Shown: one piece after another, positions 1 through 6,304 of the stretch
Layout of the letters: each line of letters starts with the position of its first letter
Position numbering within the stretch: position 1 is the stretch's first letter
Assembly: GCA_910586645.1 (NCBI GenBank)
Contig: CAJUIS010000001.1
Span: 1-64,000, forward strand
DNA: 64,000 bases
From: an uncultured Lachnospiraceae bacterium
GTDB lineage: Bacteria; Bacillota; Clostridia; Lachnospirales; Lachnospiraceae
Direction of reading: 5' to 3'
Notes under the pieces: generated by a model
Seen by the model: only the letters and a program-made list of their open reading frames with translations
What the model was told of the DNA's origin: nothing
Database searches by the model: none
Program-made: the position numbers and the translations under genes

Positions 1-60
1 ATTATACATCAAATCCTTGATTATAAGGTGTCAACTAAAATGATACAACATCAGAACGCC
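1..60. mobile_element. possible terminal end of an insertion sequence at the left edge
   Basis: Positions 29-47 contain two close, inverted half-sites (GTGTCA and TGATAC) separated by an A-rich spacer. This resembles the repeated TGTCA-type ends of IS21-like elements. The coding frame of the gene that ends at 658 is open back to 44 and is stopped by TGA at 41-43, which fits an element inserted into that gene just left of about 44-60. The transposase, if any, lies outside the window. Only the end-like pattern is seen; the family is inference. Confidence 0.25.
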
Positions 61-658
61 TTATGAGCATGAGCCGGCAGCAGAGGGGGAGAGTGCGGAA
101 CCGGGTTTTACCATTCTGAATAAGAAATCCCTTGCTTACTATGAGGGGATGAAGGAGAAAGGGGAGCCGGTTTATATCGACACAATCCCTTATGAGGACT
201 TCATGTTGCTGGGGCAGATGGATATGGAGAAACGGTTTACGGATTTGGATGAGCAGGAACAGTGGGAACGGCTGAATGGGGATATGGAGTCGTGGCTGGA
301 ATTGGAATATGCTTTTGACATGGAAGATGAAACGGCGGATTCGTCAGAGGAAAATGCCGGAATGCCGGAATCATTTGTAATAGGGGAGGCGGGAACAGCG
401 GAATCGCTTGCGATGGGAAATGTTGGAAAGCCGGAAATGATGCCGGAGGGCAGGGAGAGAAAGCCCCCTGCGGACCGGGAGGATAAGGCAGCAGATTCCA
501 TTTCTTACCGTATGTTCCACTGGAAATTTACCGTGGAGCAGAAGGAAGAAGTAAAGAGGGCAATGGCTGTCCGTGTGCCAAAGGAAGTGATACTGTCGTA
601 TTTCTATCCGGAAACTTCGGTGGTGAGGATGATGGAGATACGCAGGCGGTATGAATAA
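44..658 (+). CDS. C-terminal fragment of a conjugative-element cargo protein, function unknown
   Basis: The frame is open from 44 to the TAA at 656-658. The first ATG (149) sits directly against a GAGGGG with no spacer, so it is not a convincing start, and the residues before it (ending in SLAYYEGM) continue the same composition. I read this as the 3' part of a longer gene truncated at the left. The protein is acidic and rich in Glu, Asp and Met, has a low-complexity middle (about residues 65-120 of the ATG form), and ends in a basic helical segment (FTVEQKEEVKRAM). Proteins of this style are common cargo of Lachnospiraceae integrative conjugative elements. No catalytic motif is visible and I assign no function. 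Confidence 0.45.
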   Translation, partial: YNIRTPYEHEPAAEGESAEPGFTILNKKSLAYYEGMKEKGEPVYIDTIPYEDFMLLGQMDMEKRFTDLDEQEQWERLNGDMESWLELEYAFDMEDETADSSEENAGMPESFVIGEAGTAESLAMGNVGKPEMMPEGRERKPPADREDKAADSISYRMFHWKFTVEQKEEVKRAMAVRVPKEVILSYFYPETSVVRMMEIRRRYE

Positions 659-726
659 AAATAATTCTCGGTTGTGCATTCATATCTGTGCGTGTTACAA
701 TAGTTTCAACACGAGGGAGGAATGAT

Positions 727-1254
727 ATGGAAACACTGGAAATCGCACTGGATGAAAACAGCAATAAGGTTGTTGTCCTGCCTGATATAATCTTTTCAAA
801 TAAACAGAATATTGACTGGAATGAGGTGGAGAAGTATCTGGAACGCTTTGTTGGGGAACTGGTGGAAATAGCGGAGACTGGCGACATTATTTATCTGGGA
901 AAAGACTTCCCAGATGAATATGCCGGTTCAAAATATACGAGGAAAACAAAAGGTGCAAGGGCAAAGGCGAAAGCCAATGCGGCGCAGGGTATCCGAGAGA
1001 TGGTGGGGATTGCCTCAGATAAAAAATTCCGGGAAAACCGGAAAGAGAAACATTCCGGTGATGCCGCAAACGGCTGGTATTATTATACGACAAGGTTTGC
1101 CATGCCGGTTTATGATAATGACACGAAAACGGAAAATTATAATATTTATTCCGGCTGTTTGGTGGTAAACTGTACGGGGAAAGGAAAGATGTACCTGTAT
1201 GATCTGGTGGATATAAAAAAAGAAGCGAGTAACCCACTCAGGACTAACAGGTAG
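727..1254 (+). CDS. mobile-element protein with BECR/PBECR-like nuclease-type C-terminus
   Basis: Start chosen at the ATG at 727 (METLEIALDE) behind the GAGGGAGG at 713-720. An upstream GTG-like start would lack a Shine-Dalgarno. The product is 175 residues. The C-terminal half has basic stretches (YTRKTKGARAKAKAN) followed by a strand-rich end with NGWYYYTTRF, YNIYSGCLVV and MYLYDLVDIKKEAS. That last pattern resembles the Barnase-EndoU-ColicinE5-RelE (BECR) type nuclease domains found in large polyvalent proteins of phages and conjugative elements. The match is from memory of family patterns, so nuclease activity is inference. It lies among small element genes and is followed by a DUF7660 gene that could be an immunity-type partner. 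Confidence 0.45.
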   Translation: METLEIALDENSNKVVVLPDIIFSNKQNIDWNEVEKYLERFVGELVEIAETGDIIYLGKDFPDEYAGSKYTRKTKGARAKAKANAAQGIREMVGIASDKKFRENRKEKHSGDAANGWYYYTTRFAMPVYDNDTKTENYNIYSGCLVVNCTGKGKMYLYDLVDIKKEASNPLRTNR

Positions 1255-1391
1255 CCAGTGGTACAAAACCGCCTCTCTTTGCTTAAAAGAATACCACGGG
1301 GCAGGAAATTTGTCAATCTTTTTTCAGTTTTGATATAGGGAAAGCGTGGAATATGAGGCAGGATATGTTAATTGAAAGTGGGTGCAGGTAA

Positions 1392-1607
1392 ATGTTTATT
1401 GACGAAACCATAGAACTTCGGGAAGATTTGCCGGAAAGGCTGTGGCGTGATTTTGCGGAACTGCGGAAATATTACGATGCGGGCGACTGGTTCAACTTTG
1501 ACATTTTCTTTGAGAGAGTTGAGGCAACCGTTAAGGGATATTATCTGGCAGGGAAAATCAGCCGGGCAGATTTGGACTGCATTTTTCGGAAGTATGGGAT
1601 TTTATGA
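1392..1607 (+). CDS. small conserved element protein, unknown function
   Basis: A 71-residue acidic protein starting MFIDETIELR and ending CIFRKYGIL, with an AGGTAA just before the ATG as a weak Shine-Dalgarno. It contains several aromatic residues (Trp, Tyr and Phe) and looks like a small all-helical domain. It has no membrane segment, signal peptide or recognisable catalytic motif. The preceding 137-bp gap (1255-1391) holds a short imperfect GGTA/TACC inverted repeat and a T-run near 1315-1325 but no gene. I do not recognise the family beyond its being typical of conjugative-element cargo. Confidence 0.45.
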   Translation: MFIDETIELREDLPERLWRDFAELRKYYDAGDWFNFDIFFERVEATVKGYYLAGKISRADLDCIFRKYGIL

Positions 1608-1643
1608 AAGGAATCTGCAGGGAAATGGAAAAGGAGATTATCT

Positions 1644-1892
1644 ATGGAAAATCCGGTAGAGATGATAAACAATATAGCGAATATGGATGATTTTTTGAAT
1701 TTTGTTGTACAGTTAGCTATGGATTCAAAAGAACATCCTGAGGAATGGGAAAATACTACGATTACTGATTATCTGGGACAGATGGCAAGCTGGGTAGATG
1801 ACTGTTCTGCTTTTGATGGTACGGTAGATTGGGAAAAAGTGGATTACAAAACATTTGCGAAAATATTGTATATGGGAAAGATATATGAATAA
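1644..1892 (+). CDS. DUF7660-like small protein (possible immunity-type protein)
   Basis: An 82-residue acidic protein with AAAAGGAG upstream at the proper distance. The order of motifs is that of DUF7660: an N-terminal FLNFVVQLAMD helix, a Trp-Glu-Asn triplet (EEWENTTITDYLGQM), a central WVDDC, and a C-terminal FAKILYMGKIYE. DUF7660-type proteins often sit beside toxin-like or mobile genes, and an immunity role has been suggested for related small acidic proteins. Its position about 390 bp downstream of the BECR-like gene allows a toxin/immunity reading, but nothing in the sequence proves pairing. Confidence 0.6.
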   Translation: MENPVEMINNIANMDDFLNFVVQLAMDSKEHPEEWENTTITDYLGQMASWVDDCSAFDGTVDWEKVDYKTFAKILYMGKIYE

Positions 1893-1940
1893 ACAGAGGC
1901 ATGGGGATTTTGTATAATAATATTTTATAGGGGCTTGCCA

Positions 1941-2132
1941 ATGGGAAAGAGTAATAAAATATGCCCAAACTGCGGAAGGAAGTTGAAACAGCAGTTTATC
2001 GGTTTGCAGCACTGCAAATGTGGGATAAGCTGGAAGAAAGGTTCCGGCTTTTTTGAGAGGGATTCCGATATGGTCTTTGCATTGGAGAAAAATGCAAATG
2101 GCAGACAGAACCCGGTTATCCGGCACAAATAA
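1941..2132 (+). CDS. small zinc-ribbon protein
   Basis: Starts at the ATG at 1941, seven bases after AGGGG; a TTG at 1935 is the only alternative. The 63-residue product carries CPNCGRKL followed by HCKCGISW, that is Cys-x2-Cys then Cys-x-Cys, a compact zinc-ribbon arrangement. The remainder is short and basic. It follows the DUF7660 gene by 48 bp and is probably in the same transcription unit. Zinc binding is inferred from the cysteine spacing; DNA or RNA binding is possible but not shown. Confidence 0.5.
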   Translation: MGKSNKICPNCGRKLKQQFIGLQHCKCGISWKKGSGFFERDSDMVFALEKNANGRQNPVIRHK

Positions 2133-2349
2133 AATAATGAACTGTAAATATGACATCAGCCATTGATTCAGGTTGGTGTCTTTTTTTGTGTTAAAACAGG
2201 AAAGGGGGGGTTAAGGCATTAGCGTACTGGGGAAAGCCCGATTTCACTTGGCAGCGGGAGTAGTCCCGATAAGATAAAGAAAAGCAGATGTGGATGGAAG
2301 AAGTCTGTCCGCATTTTTTATCTCCGTTATTTTTAAGGAAAAGGAGAAA

Positions 2350-2512
2350 ATGCGAACTACGTTTGCAAACCCCATTGCTGGAATATGCCGTGGCAGAACC
2401 ACAGGCAGAATATGGTGCAGAGCTGTTTGAGAAGTACCAGAGGGAGCATGGAAAAGAGACGGTTCAGGCAGCAGAAAAGACAGTAATGCAGGAGGTGGGG
2501 AAAAGTAGATAG
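2350..2512 (+). pseudogene. probable frameshifted small element gene
   Basis: An ATG at 2350 has a strong AAGGAG four bases upstream, but that frame stops after about 26 codons. The next frame over, beginning near the CCCC at about 2370, continues with LLEYAVAEPQAEYGAEL and ends KTVMQEVGKSR at 2512, a well-formed helical protein without its own good start. The simplest reading is one short gene broken by a frameshift at or near the C-run. An alternative is a start at 2288 in the second frame (MWMEEV), which has no good ribosome site. Confidence 0.35.
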
Positions 2513-2604
2513 GAAATGCCGTATTTCAGGGGGGTATGTGTGACAGCATACCTCTTTTTTGATAGCCCATTTTTTAGGAAGATAATGCGTTTTCATAATG
2601 AGTA

Positions 2605-2613
2605 TGATATAAT
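2605..2613 (+). promoter_or_regulatory. extended -10 promoter of the ABC-3C-like operon
   Basis: TGATATAAT is a perfect extended -10 (TGn plus TATAAT). No good -35 is present 17 bases upstream, as is usual for extended -10 promoters. It lies 77 bp before the ATG at 2690 and is the only convincing promoter for the three-gene operon. Confidence 0.5.
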
Positions 2614-2689
2614 ATAAACAAGCGTTCAATGATATTTAATTGACGAGCAAGGTTGATGCAAAAAACGTTGAGTGAAAAAGGGGAATTAA

Positions 2690-4228
2690 ATGAGTGATTT
2701 GGATGAAATGTTTAATTTCGTAGAAAAACAAAAATTAGAAAATATGTATTTAGGTGATGCAAACAGAGATGCAAGTGATAAAATACGAGGTTTTTTATTT
2801 CAAGATTTGGTTGCAATCAACTATTTGTTAGATGAAGAAACAGAGTATGTTTGTTTGGAATTTTTAGAGGACGTGGATGTTTTCTGTAGTGACGGTACGC
2901 TGAAATTTATTCAGGTAAAGTATTATCCTAAGACTAACCCTGCAATGAAAGAAATTATGACAGACCTCTATTATCAGTATTTGAGAATGGAAGAGTTTAA
3001 ATTAAATATGACAAAAAAGCCTACACTGTTTATTCATAGAGAGGGGGAAGTTACAGCACCAGATTTTGAAAAAATGATAGAATATACAAATTGCTCTAAA
3101 TCTCAGGAACCTGAATTTATTGAAAATCCAGCAGTTTGGTTTGAAAGTGAGATTTACCAATTGAATAAGAAAGAGGAGCAGAAGAAAAGGTTATTTACAG
3201 AAAGAGCCTATGAAGATTCTGTTTCTCGTTTCCTGGGAGATTTTGATATTATAAAGGGAAAAAATATATGCCATTATCAGGAAGATGTTGCTGAAAAACT
3301 GGGTAAAGAGTTTCCAGAGTCAGATAGTTTTGATGACGAGGAGGATAGAAAAAAAATACTTTTGGGCTTAGCGCTTGGGTATATGCAAAAACGTTATGTA
3401 TTAGAAAATCCAGACTTAGAACAGATGATAGTTGAGAAGAAAAAATTTCTGCAATACATTCTTAAAATAATGGATATACAGTCAGAAGAGCACATTGTAG
3501 CTTATGTCAGGACCGTTGTGGGTGAGCAGTATATCACGACGCTTGATGAGAATCCAGAAATGGAGGCTCAAAAGGTTAATTTATTAAACTACATAGCTAA
3601 TTATACGCAGATATGGATGTCTGAATTAGTGGAAACTGTGGAAGGGCAATACCAACTAATCAATACAATCATCCATAAAAATTATGACAATGTGAAGGGA
3701 TATAAAGGACTTAGTTTTTCTAAAAGAAAAATAAAAATAGCTGAATGTAGAGAGGGGATTGAATCATTTTTGCAGTATTTATGGAAAATCATGTTGAATT
3801 TATGTATGAATAAAGCAGATTTTGATATGAAAAAGGATAAAGATATGCTTAGGCCTCAAACATATATTGATAAATCTTTTACGAATTATATATGTATAAA
3901 ATTTAAAGAGGATTTTGTGGATACCAGTGTGATTTTACCAGCCGTAACAGCTGGAAAAAAAGAAAGCGTCCAAAGGAATATTTGTTCTAGAATGTATTTG
4001 GAAAAGCCGCAAAAATGGTTTATGGAAGGTGAACATTGCGGAAAAAATGAATATAGGTACAGTGCTGCTAACATTTCAGATAATGACTCTGTTTTAGATG
4101 TAGATAGTGATATTTATTACATTGAGTGTATGGAATGTATAAAAATAGATCGGAACCAGTGGAATGAAATTGAAGATTGTGAAAAGAGTATTTTTGCAAA
4201 AGATTGTGTCAAAGGAAAGGAGTCTTAG
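2690..4228 (+). CDS. ABC-3C-type effector with DUF4297/Cap4-like dsDNA nuclease domain
   Basis: A 512-residue soluble protein. The N-terminal domain (about residues 25-110) has a helix with GFLFQDLVAINYLL, then LEDVDVF (Glu60, Asp61, Asp63) and FIQVKYYP (Gln75-Lys77). This is the E-x-D...QVK layout of PD-(D/E)xK nucleases of the DUF4297/Cap4 type, which cut double-stranded DNA. The rest (110-512) is helical with a Cys-containing C-terminal segment (YIECMECIKIDRNQW), as in effectors of ABC-three-component conflict systems. Its stop abuts the next ATG exactly (TAG 4226-4228, ATG 4229), so translation is coupled. The gene is clearly A+T-richer than the housekeeping genes to the right, suggesting horizontal acquisition. 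The nuclease fold is a strong pattern match; the defence role is inferred from context. Confidence 0.65.
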   Translation: MSDLDEMFNFVEKQKLENMYLGDANRDASDKIRGFLFQDLVAINYLLDEETEYVCLEFLEDVDVFCSDGTLKFIQVKYYPKTNPAMKEIMTDLYYQYLRMEEFKLNMTKKPTLFIHREGEVTAPDFEKMIEYTNCSKSQEPEFIENPAVWFESEIYQLNKKEEQKKRLFTERAYEDSVSRFLGDFDIIKGKNICHYQEDVAEKLGKEFPESDSFDDEEDRKKILLGLALGYMQKRYVLENPDLEQMIVEKKKFLQYILKIMDIQSEEHIVAYVRTVVGEQYITTLDENPEMEAQKVNLLNYIANYTQIWMSELVETVEGQYQLINTIIHKNYDNVKGYKGLSFSKRKIKIAECREGIESFLQYLWKIMLNLCMNKADFDMKKDKDMLRPQTYIDKSFTNYICIKFKEDFVDTSVILPAVTAGKKESVQRNICSRMYLEKPQKWFMEGEHCGKNEYRYSAANISDNDSVLDVDSDIYYIECMECIKIDRNQWNEIEDCEKSIFAKDCVKGKES

Positions 4229-4891
4229 ATGCTGCTACAGGATTTTTTTACTAAAAACAATTATGCAAATATTATAAATATGGAAAATGCCGCATCATAT
4301 GGATTGTCTGTAGAGATGTTGTATGATGAAGATGATGTAATCCCAAAAGAATTGAAATGTTTATATATTAGCAAGACTTGTGATGAATTGTTTTTCATTT
4401 TAGATGGACGGGAAAGTGACTTAACGAAACTTTGTGAAAAATGGGATCGGAAAATCAGTGCATTTATGGCATTTGGCTCAAAGAACAAAGAAATACTTAG
4501 AAAGTTAAAATACAATGCAATACAAATTATATTGTATGAAAATCCTGCTATTGACCGTTCGGAAGAAAGTTATTTGAATGTAACCAGAAAAATCCTTCTT
4601 CCATGTACTTTTAAAGGAAATGACATGATAGAGGTTGAAGATAGTGAAGCTGTTGGGATTCCGTTTTATTTAATTCCGGTAGGTGATTTTAAGGTGAATG
4701 AGGGAATTGTGGCAGAATTAAATAATTGTCTTCCAGATGCTGAAATAGGGGAATTGGACTTTCTTTTTACAAACAGGAAGTTGGTGCAAAGAAGGACGGA
4801 TGAAAATAATATTTTAAAGAAAAACTTTGAGAGGGAAGAATACAATAAAATTAAGGAGTGGTTAAATACAAATGTGGATACAATCAGTTAA
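4229..4891 (+). CDS. ABC-3C-like middle component
   Basis: A 220-residue protein directly joined to the upstream effector gene and overlapping the next gene by 20 bp (4872-4891). It begins MLLQDFFTKNNYANI and has an alternating strand/helix middle (LKCLYISKTCDELFFILDG, then KYNAIQIILYENP) and a charged helical tail. No catalytic motif is visible. Its size and its position between a nuclease-type effector and a RecF/SMC-like ATPase match the 'middle component' described for ABC-three-component systems. I make the assignment mainly from gene order. The exact middle-component subfamily cannot be named without profile comparison. Confidence 0.55.
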   Translation: MLLQDFFTKNNYANIINMENAASYGLSVEMLYDEDDVIPKELKCLYISKTCDELFFILDGRESDLTKLCEKWDRKISAFMAFGSKNKEILRKLKYNAIQIILYENPAIDRSEESYLNVTRKILLPCTFKGNDMIEVEDSEAVGIPFYLIPVGDFKVNEGIVAELNNCLPDAEIGELDFLFTNRKLVQRRTDENNILKKNFEREEYNKIKEWLNTNVDTIS

Positions 4892-5246
4892 AATACGGAA
4901 CTTTAGGGGGATAAATGAAGAAAGAGAATTTTTATTTCAGGGGAAACCATTTATATTATTATCAGCACCAAATGGTTTGGGGAAAACCACGCTTATTGAC
5001 GCCGTTGAATGGTGTTTGACAGGCAATATAACCAGATTGAAGAATGCATTTAATACCAGAAGCACAAATAATGATGAGCGTAAAAAGAACGTGAATGGGA
5101 TTTTGAAAAATAAGAGAGTTTCAAAGAATGCAGAAATTGAAGTTATTTTGGAAATTATAGATAATGATACAAAATATATTGTTAGAAGGTTAGCGGGGAG
5201 GATGCAGGATATTTTAAGATTACAGATTATGGGCTGCTGCAGTTGA
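4872..5246 (+). pseudogene. N-terminal fragment of a RecF/SMC-like ABC-3C ATPase
   Basis: Starts with MWIQSVKIRNFRGI, the usual first strand of RecF/SMC-type ATPases, followed by a Walker A (APNGLGKTT, residues 32-40) and LIDAVEWCLTG. The sequence is normal up to YIVRR at about residue 106 (near 5189). After that it becomes a non-homologous tail in the wrong frame of another gene and stops at 5246. The coiled coil, signature motif, Walker B and D-loop are all missing, whereas intact relatives have several hundred more residues. A 124-residue product could be made but cannot be a working ABC ATPase. Confidence 0.7.
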
Positions 5247-5761
5247 ATTATGGACCTGCCTATGTTGCCTCATGTGTGACAGCAACGGTAACGGCTGTTC
5301 TGGAGGATGGGAGAAAACTGACGGCTGTGGTGCGGGCATATTCGGAACTCAATATTTACATAGATATGGTATTTACGGATTTTGAGAGACAGTATATTAC
5401 CCCTTCCATGACACAAAAAGAAAAGGCAGAAAAAGCGGCATGGTATATTGGGGGAGTCTCAGACTATGAATATTACAATGATAACTGGTATGATATTTTT
5501 CTTCGGGGAAAAGGCGACTGCATGGCAAGCCGATATGCTTTACAGTATATGTGCAATCATATGGGGATTAAGGCGGCTGCTTTTAGGAGTTTGGATGAAC
5601 ACGGGAAAACGTTGGTCTATGCAGATGGGAAATTTTATGTTATTATTACCGGTTTTAATGAGCCGAAGCCACGCCAGTATATGATTTATGAAGTAAGCGG
5701 TAATGCACTGGATGAACTAGCAGAAAAAAATAACTTCGATCTGGAGTATTTCCGTCAGTAA
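5187..5761 (+). pseudogene. 3' part of a secreted-type transglutaminase-like protein, 5' end deleted
   Basis: The frame is open from about 5186 (TAG at 5183-5185) to the TAA at 5759-5761. It reads smoothly through DYGLLQLNYGPAYVASC with no start or ribosome site, so it is the interior of a longer gene. The next ATG-like starts (TTG 5243, ATG 5250 out of frame) are not credible. Around residues 105-130 it has RGKGDCMASRYALQYMC, the catalytic-Cys helix of transglutaminase-like cysteine proteases. The usual downstream His-Trp block is weak (GKFYVIITGFN). The upstream boundary coincides with the truncation point of the ATPase fragment, which marks a deletion junction. Confidence 0.6.
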
Positions 5762-5774
5762 AGGGGGCAGGAAC

Positions 5775-6143
5775 ATGGACTTAATAACGGATGAATTTAT
5801 TCTTGCCCGCACCGGGGAGACTTTGGAAACTAGATTAAAGAACAATGGCAGTTTCCGGCAACAGATGCAATCACTTCATGAGGCAGCAAAAGAGTTTACA
5901 AGGGATTCCGTCAAATCGGAGGAATGCTGGAAAGCATTCGTTAGGCTGGAGGAGGAATGGAACAAATACAACAGCCAGTATGGAGAGGAATCCTACCGCT
6001 TGGGGTTTGAGGATGGTGTGATGTTGTATCATTATATAATTAGAGCGTTTAAAATGCAGCGTTCCAAACATGCTTTATCATTTACTGACACCAAAAGCGT
6101 TCAAAATGGAGCATCAGGGATTTTATCCATATCTGCTTTTTGA
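5775..6143 (+). CDS. small helical protein, unknown function, possibly altered C-terminus
   Basis: Follows the transglutaminase fragment by 13 bp with AAAGGGGGC as ribosome site, so the two were probably an operon. The first ~90 residues are charged and helical (ETLETRLKNN, AFVRLEEEWNKY) and end in LGFEDGVMLYHY. From there to the stop the composition changes to a basic, Ser/Thr/Ala-rich tail (RSKHALSFTDTKS) that looks non-native. The change coincides with a 17-bp direct repeat (6044-6060, 6096-6112). I do not recognise the family. Confidence 0.4.
   Translation: MDLITDEFILARTGETLETRLKNNGSFRQQMQSLHEAAKEFTRDSVKSEECWKAFVRLEEEWNKYNSQYGEESYRLGFEDGVMLYHYIIRAFKMQRSKHALSFTDTKSVQNGASGILSISAF
6044..6112. 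repeat. 17-bp imperfect direct repeat at the edge of the accessory region
   Basis: AGCGTTTAAAATGCAGC (6044-6060) and AGCGTTCAAAATGGAGC (6096-6112) match at 15 of 17 positions. They lie between accessory genes and the housekeeping EF-G-like gene. They may be coincidental or a trace of a recombination or attachment site. Confidence 0.3.
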
Positions 6144-6218
6144 TAAATACATTATCTGGACTTTAATTATAAATAATTTCCCGCTTAAAAATAAAAATGT
6201 TTAAATTGTATAAAATAG

Positions 6219-6247
6219 TTGTAATACAACACGAAATTTAGTAAAAT
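6219..6247 (+). promoter_or_regulatory. promoter of the EF-G-like gene
   Basis: TTGTAA (6219-6224), a 17-base spacer and TAAAAT (6242-6247). The -35 overlaps a GTTGTAATACAAC palindrome (6220-6232) that could bind a dimeric regulator. The 160-bp gap 6144-6304 holds only this promoter region and the leader. Confidence 0.5.
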
Positions 6248-6263
6248 ATAACCATATAAAAAG

Positions 6264-6277
6264 ACAGAATATTCTGT
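6264..6277 (+). promoter_or_regulatory. perfect 14-bp palindrome in the EF-G-like leader
   Basis: ACAGAATATTCTGT is fully palindromic and lies about 15-30 bases after the predicted transcription start and 28 bp before the ATG at 6305. It may be an operator. No regulator is identified. Confidence 0.3.
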
Positions 6278-6304
6278 TATGAACTAGATTGGAGGATTTG
6301 TTAT

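Noticed and set aside
190..501. Minus-strand Ser-rich open frame inside the cargo gene
   Set aside because: Caused by the low-complexity acidic codons on the other strand; no start signal.
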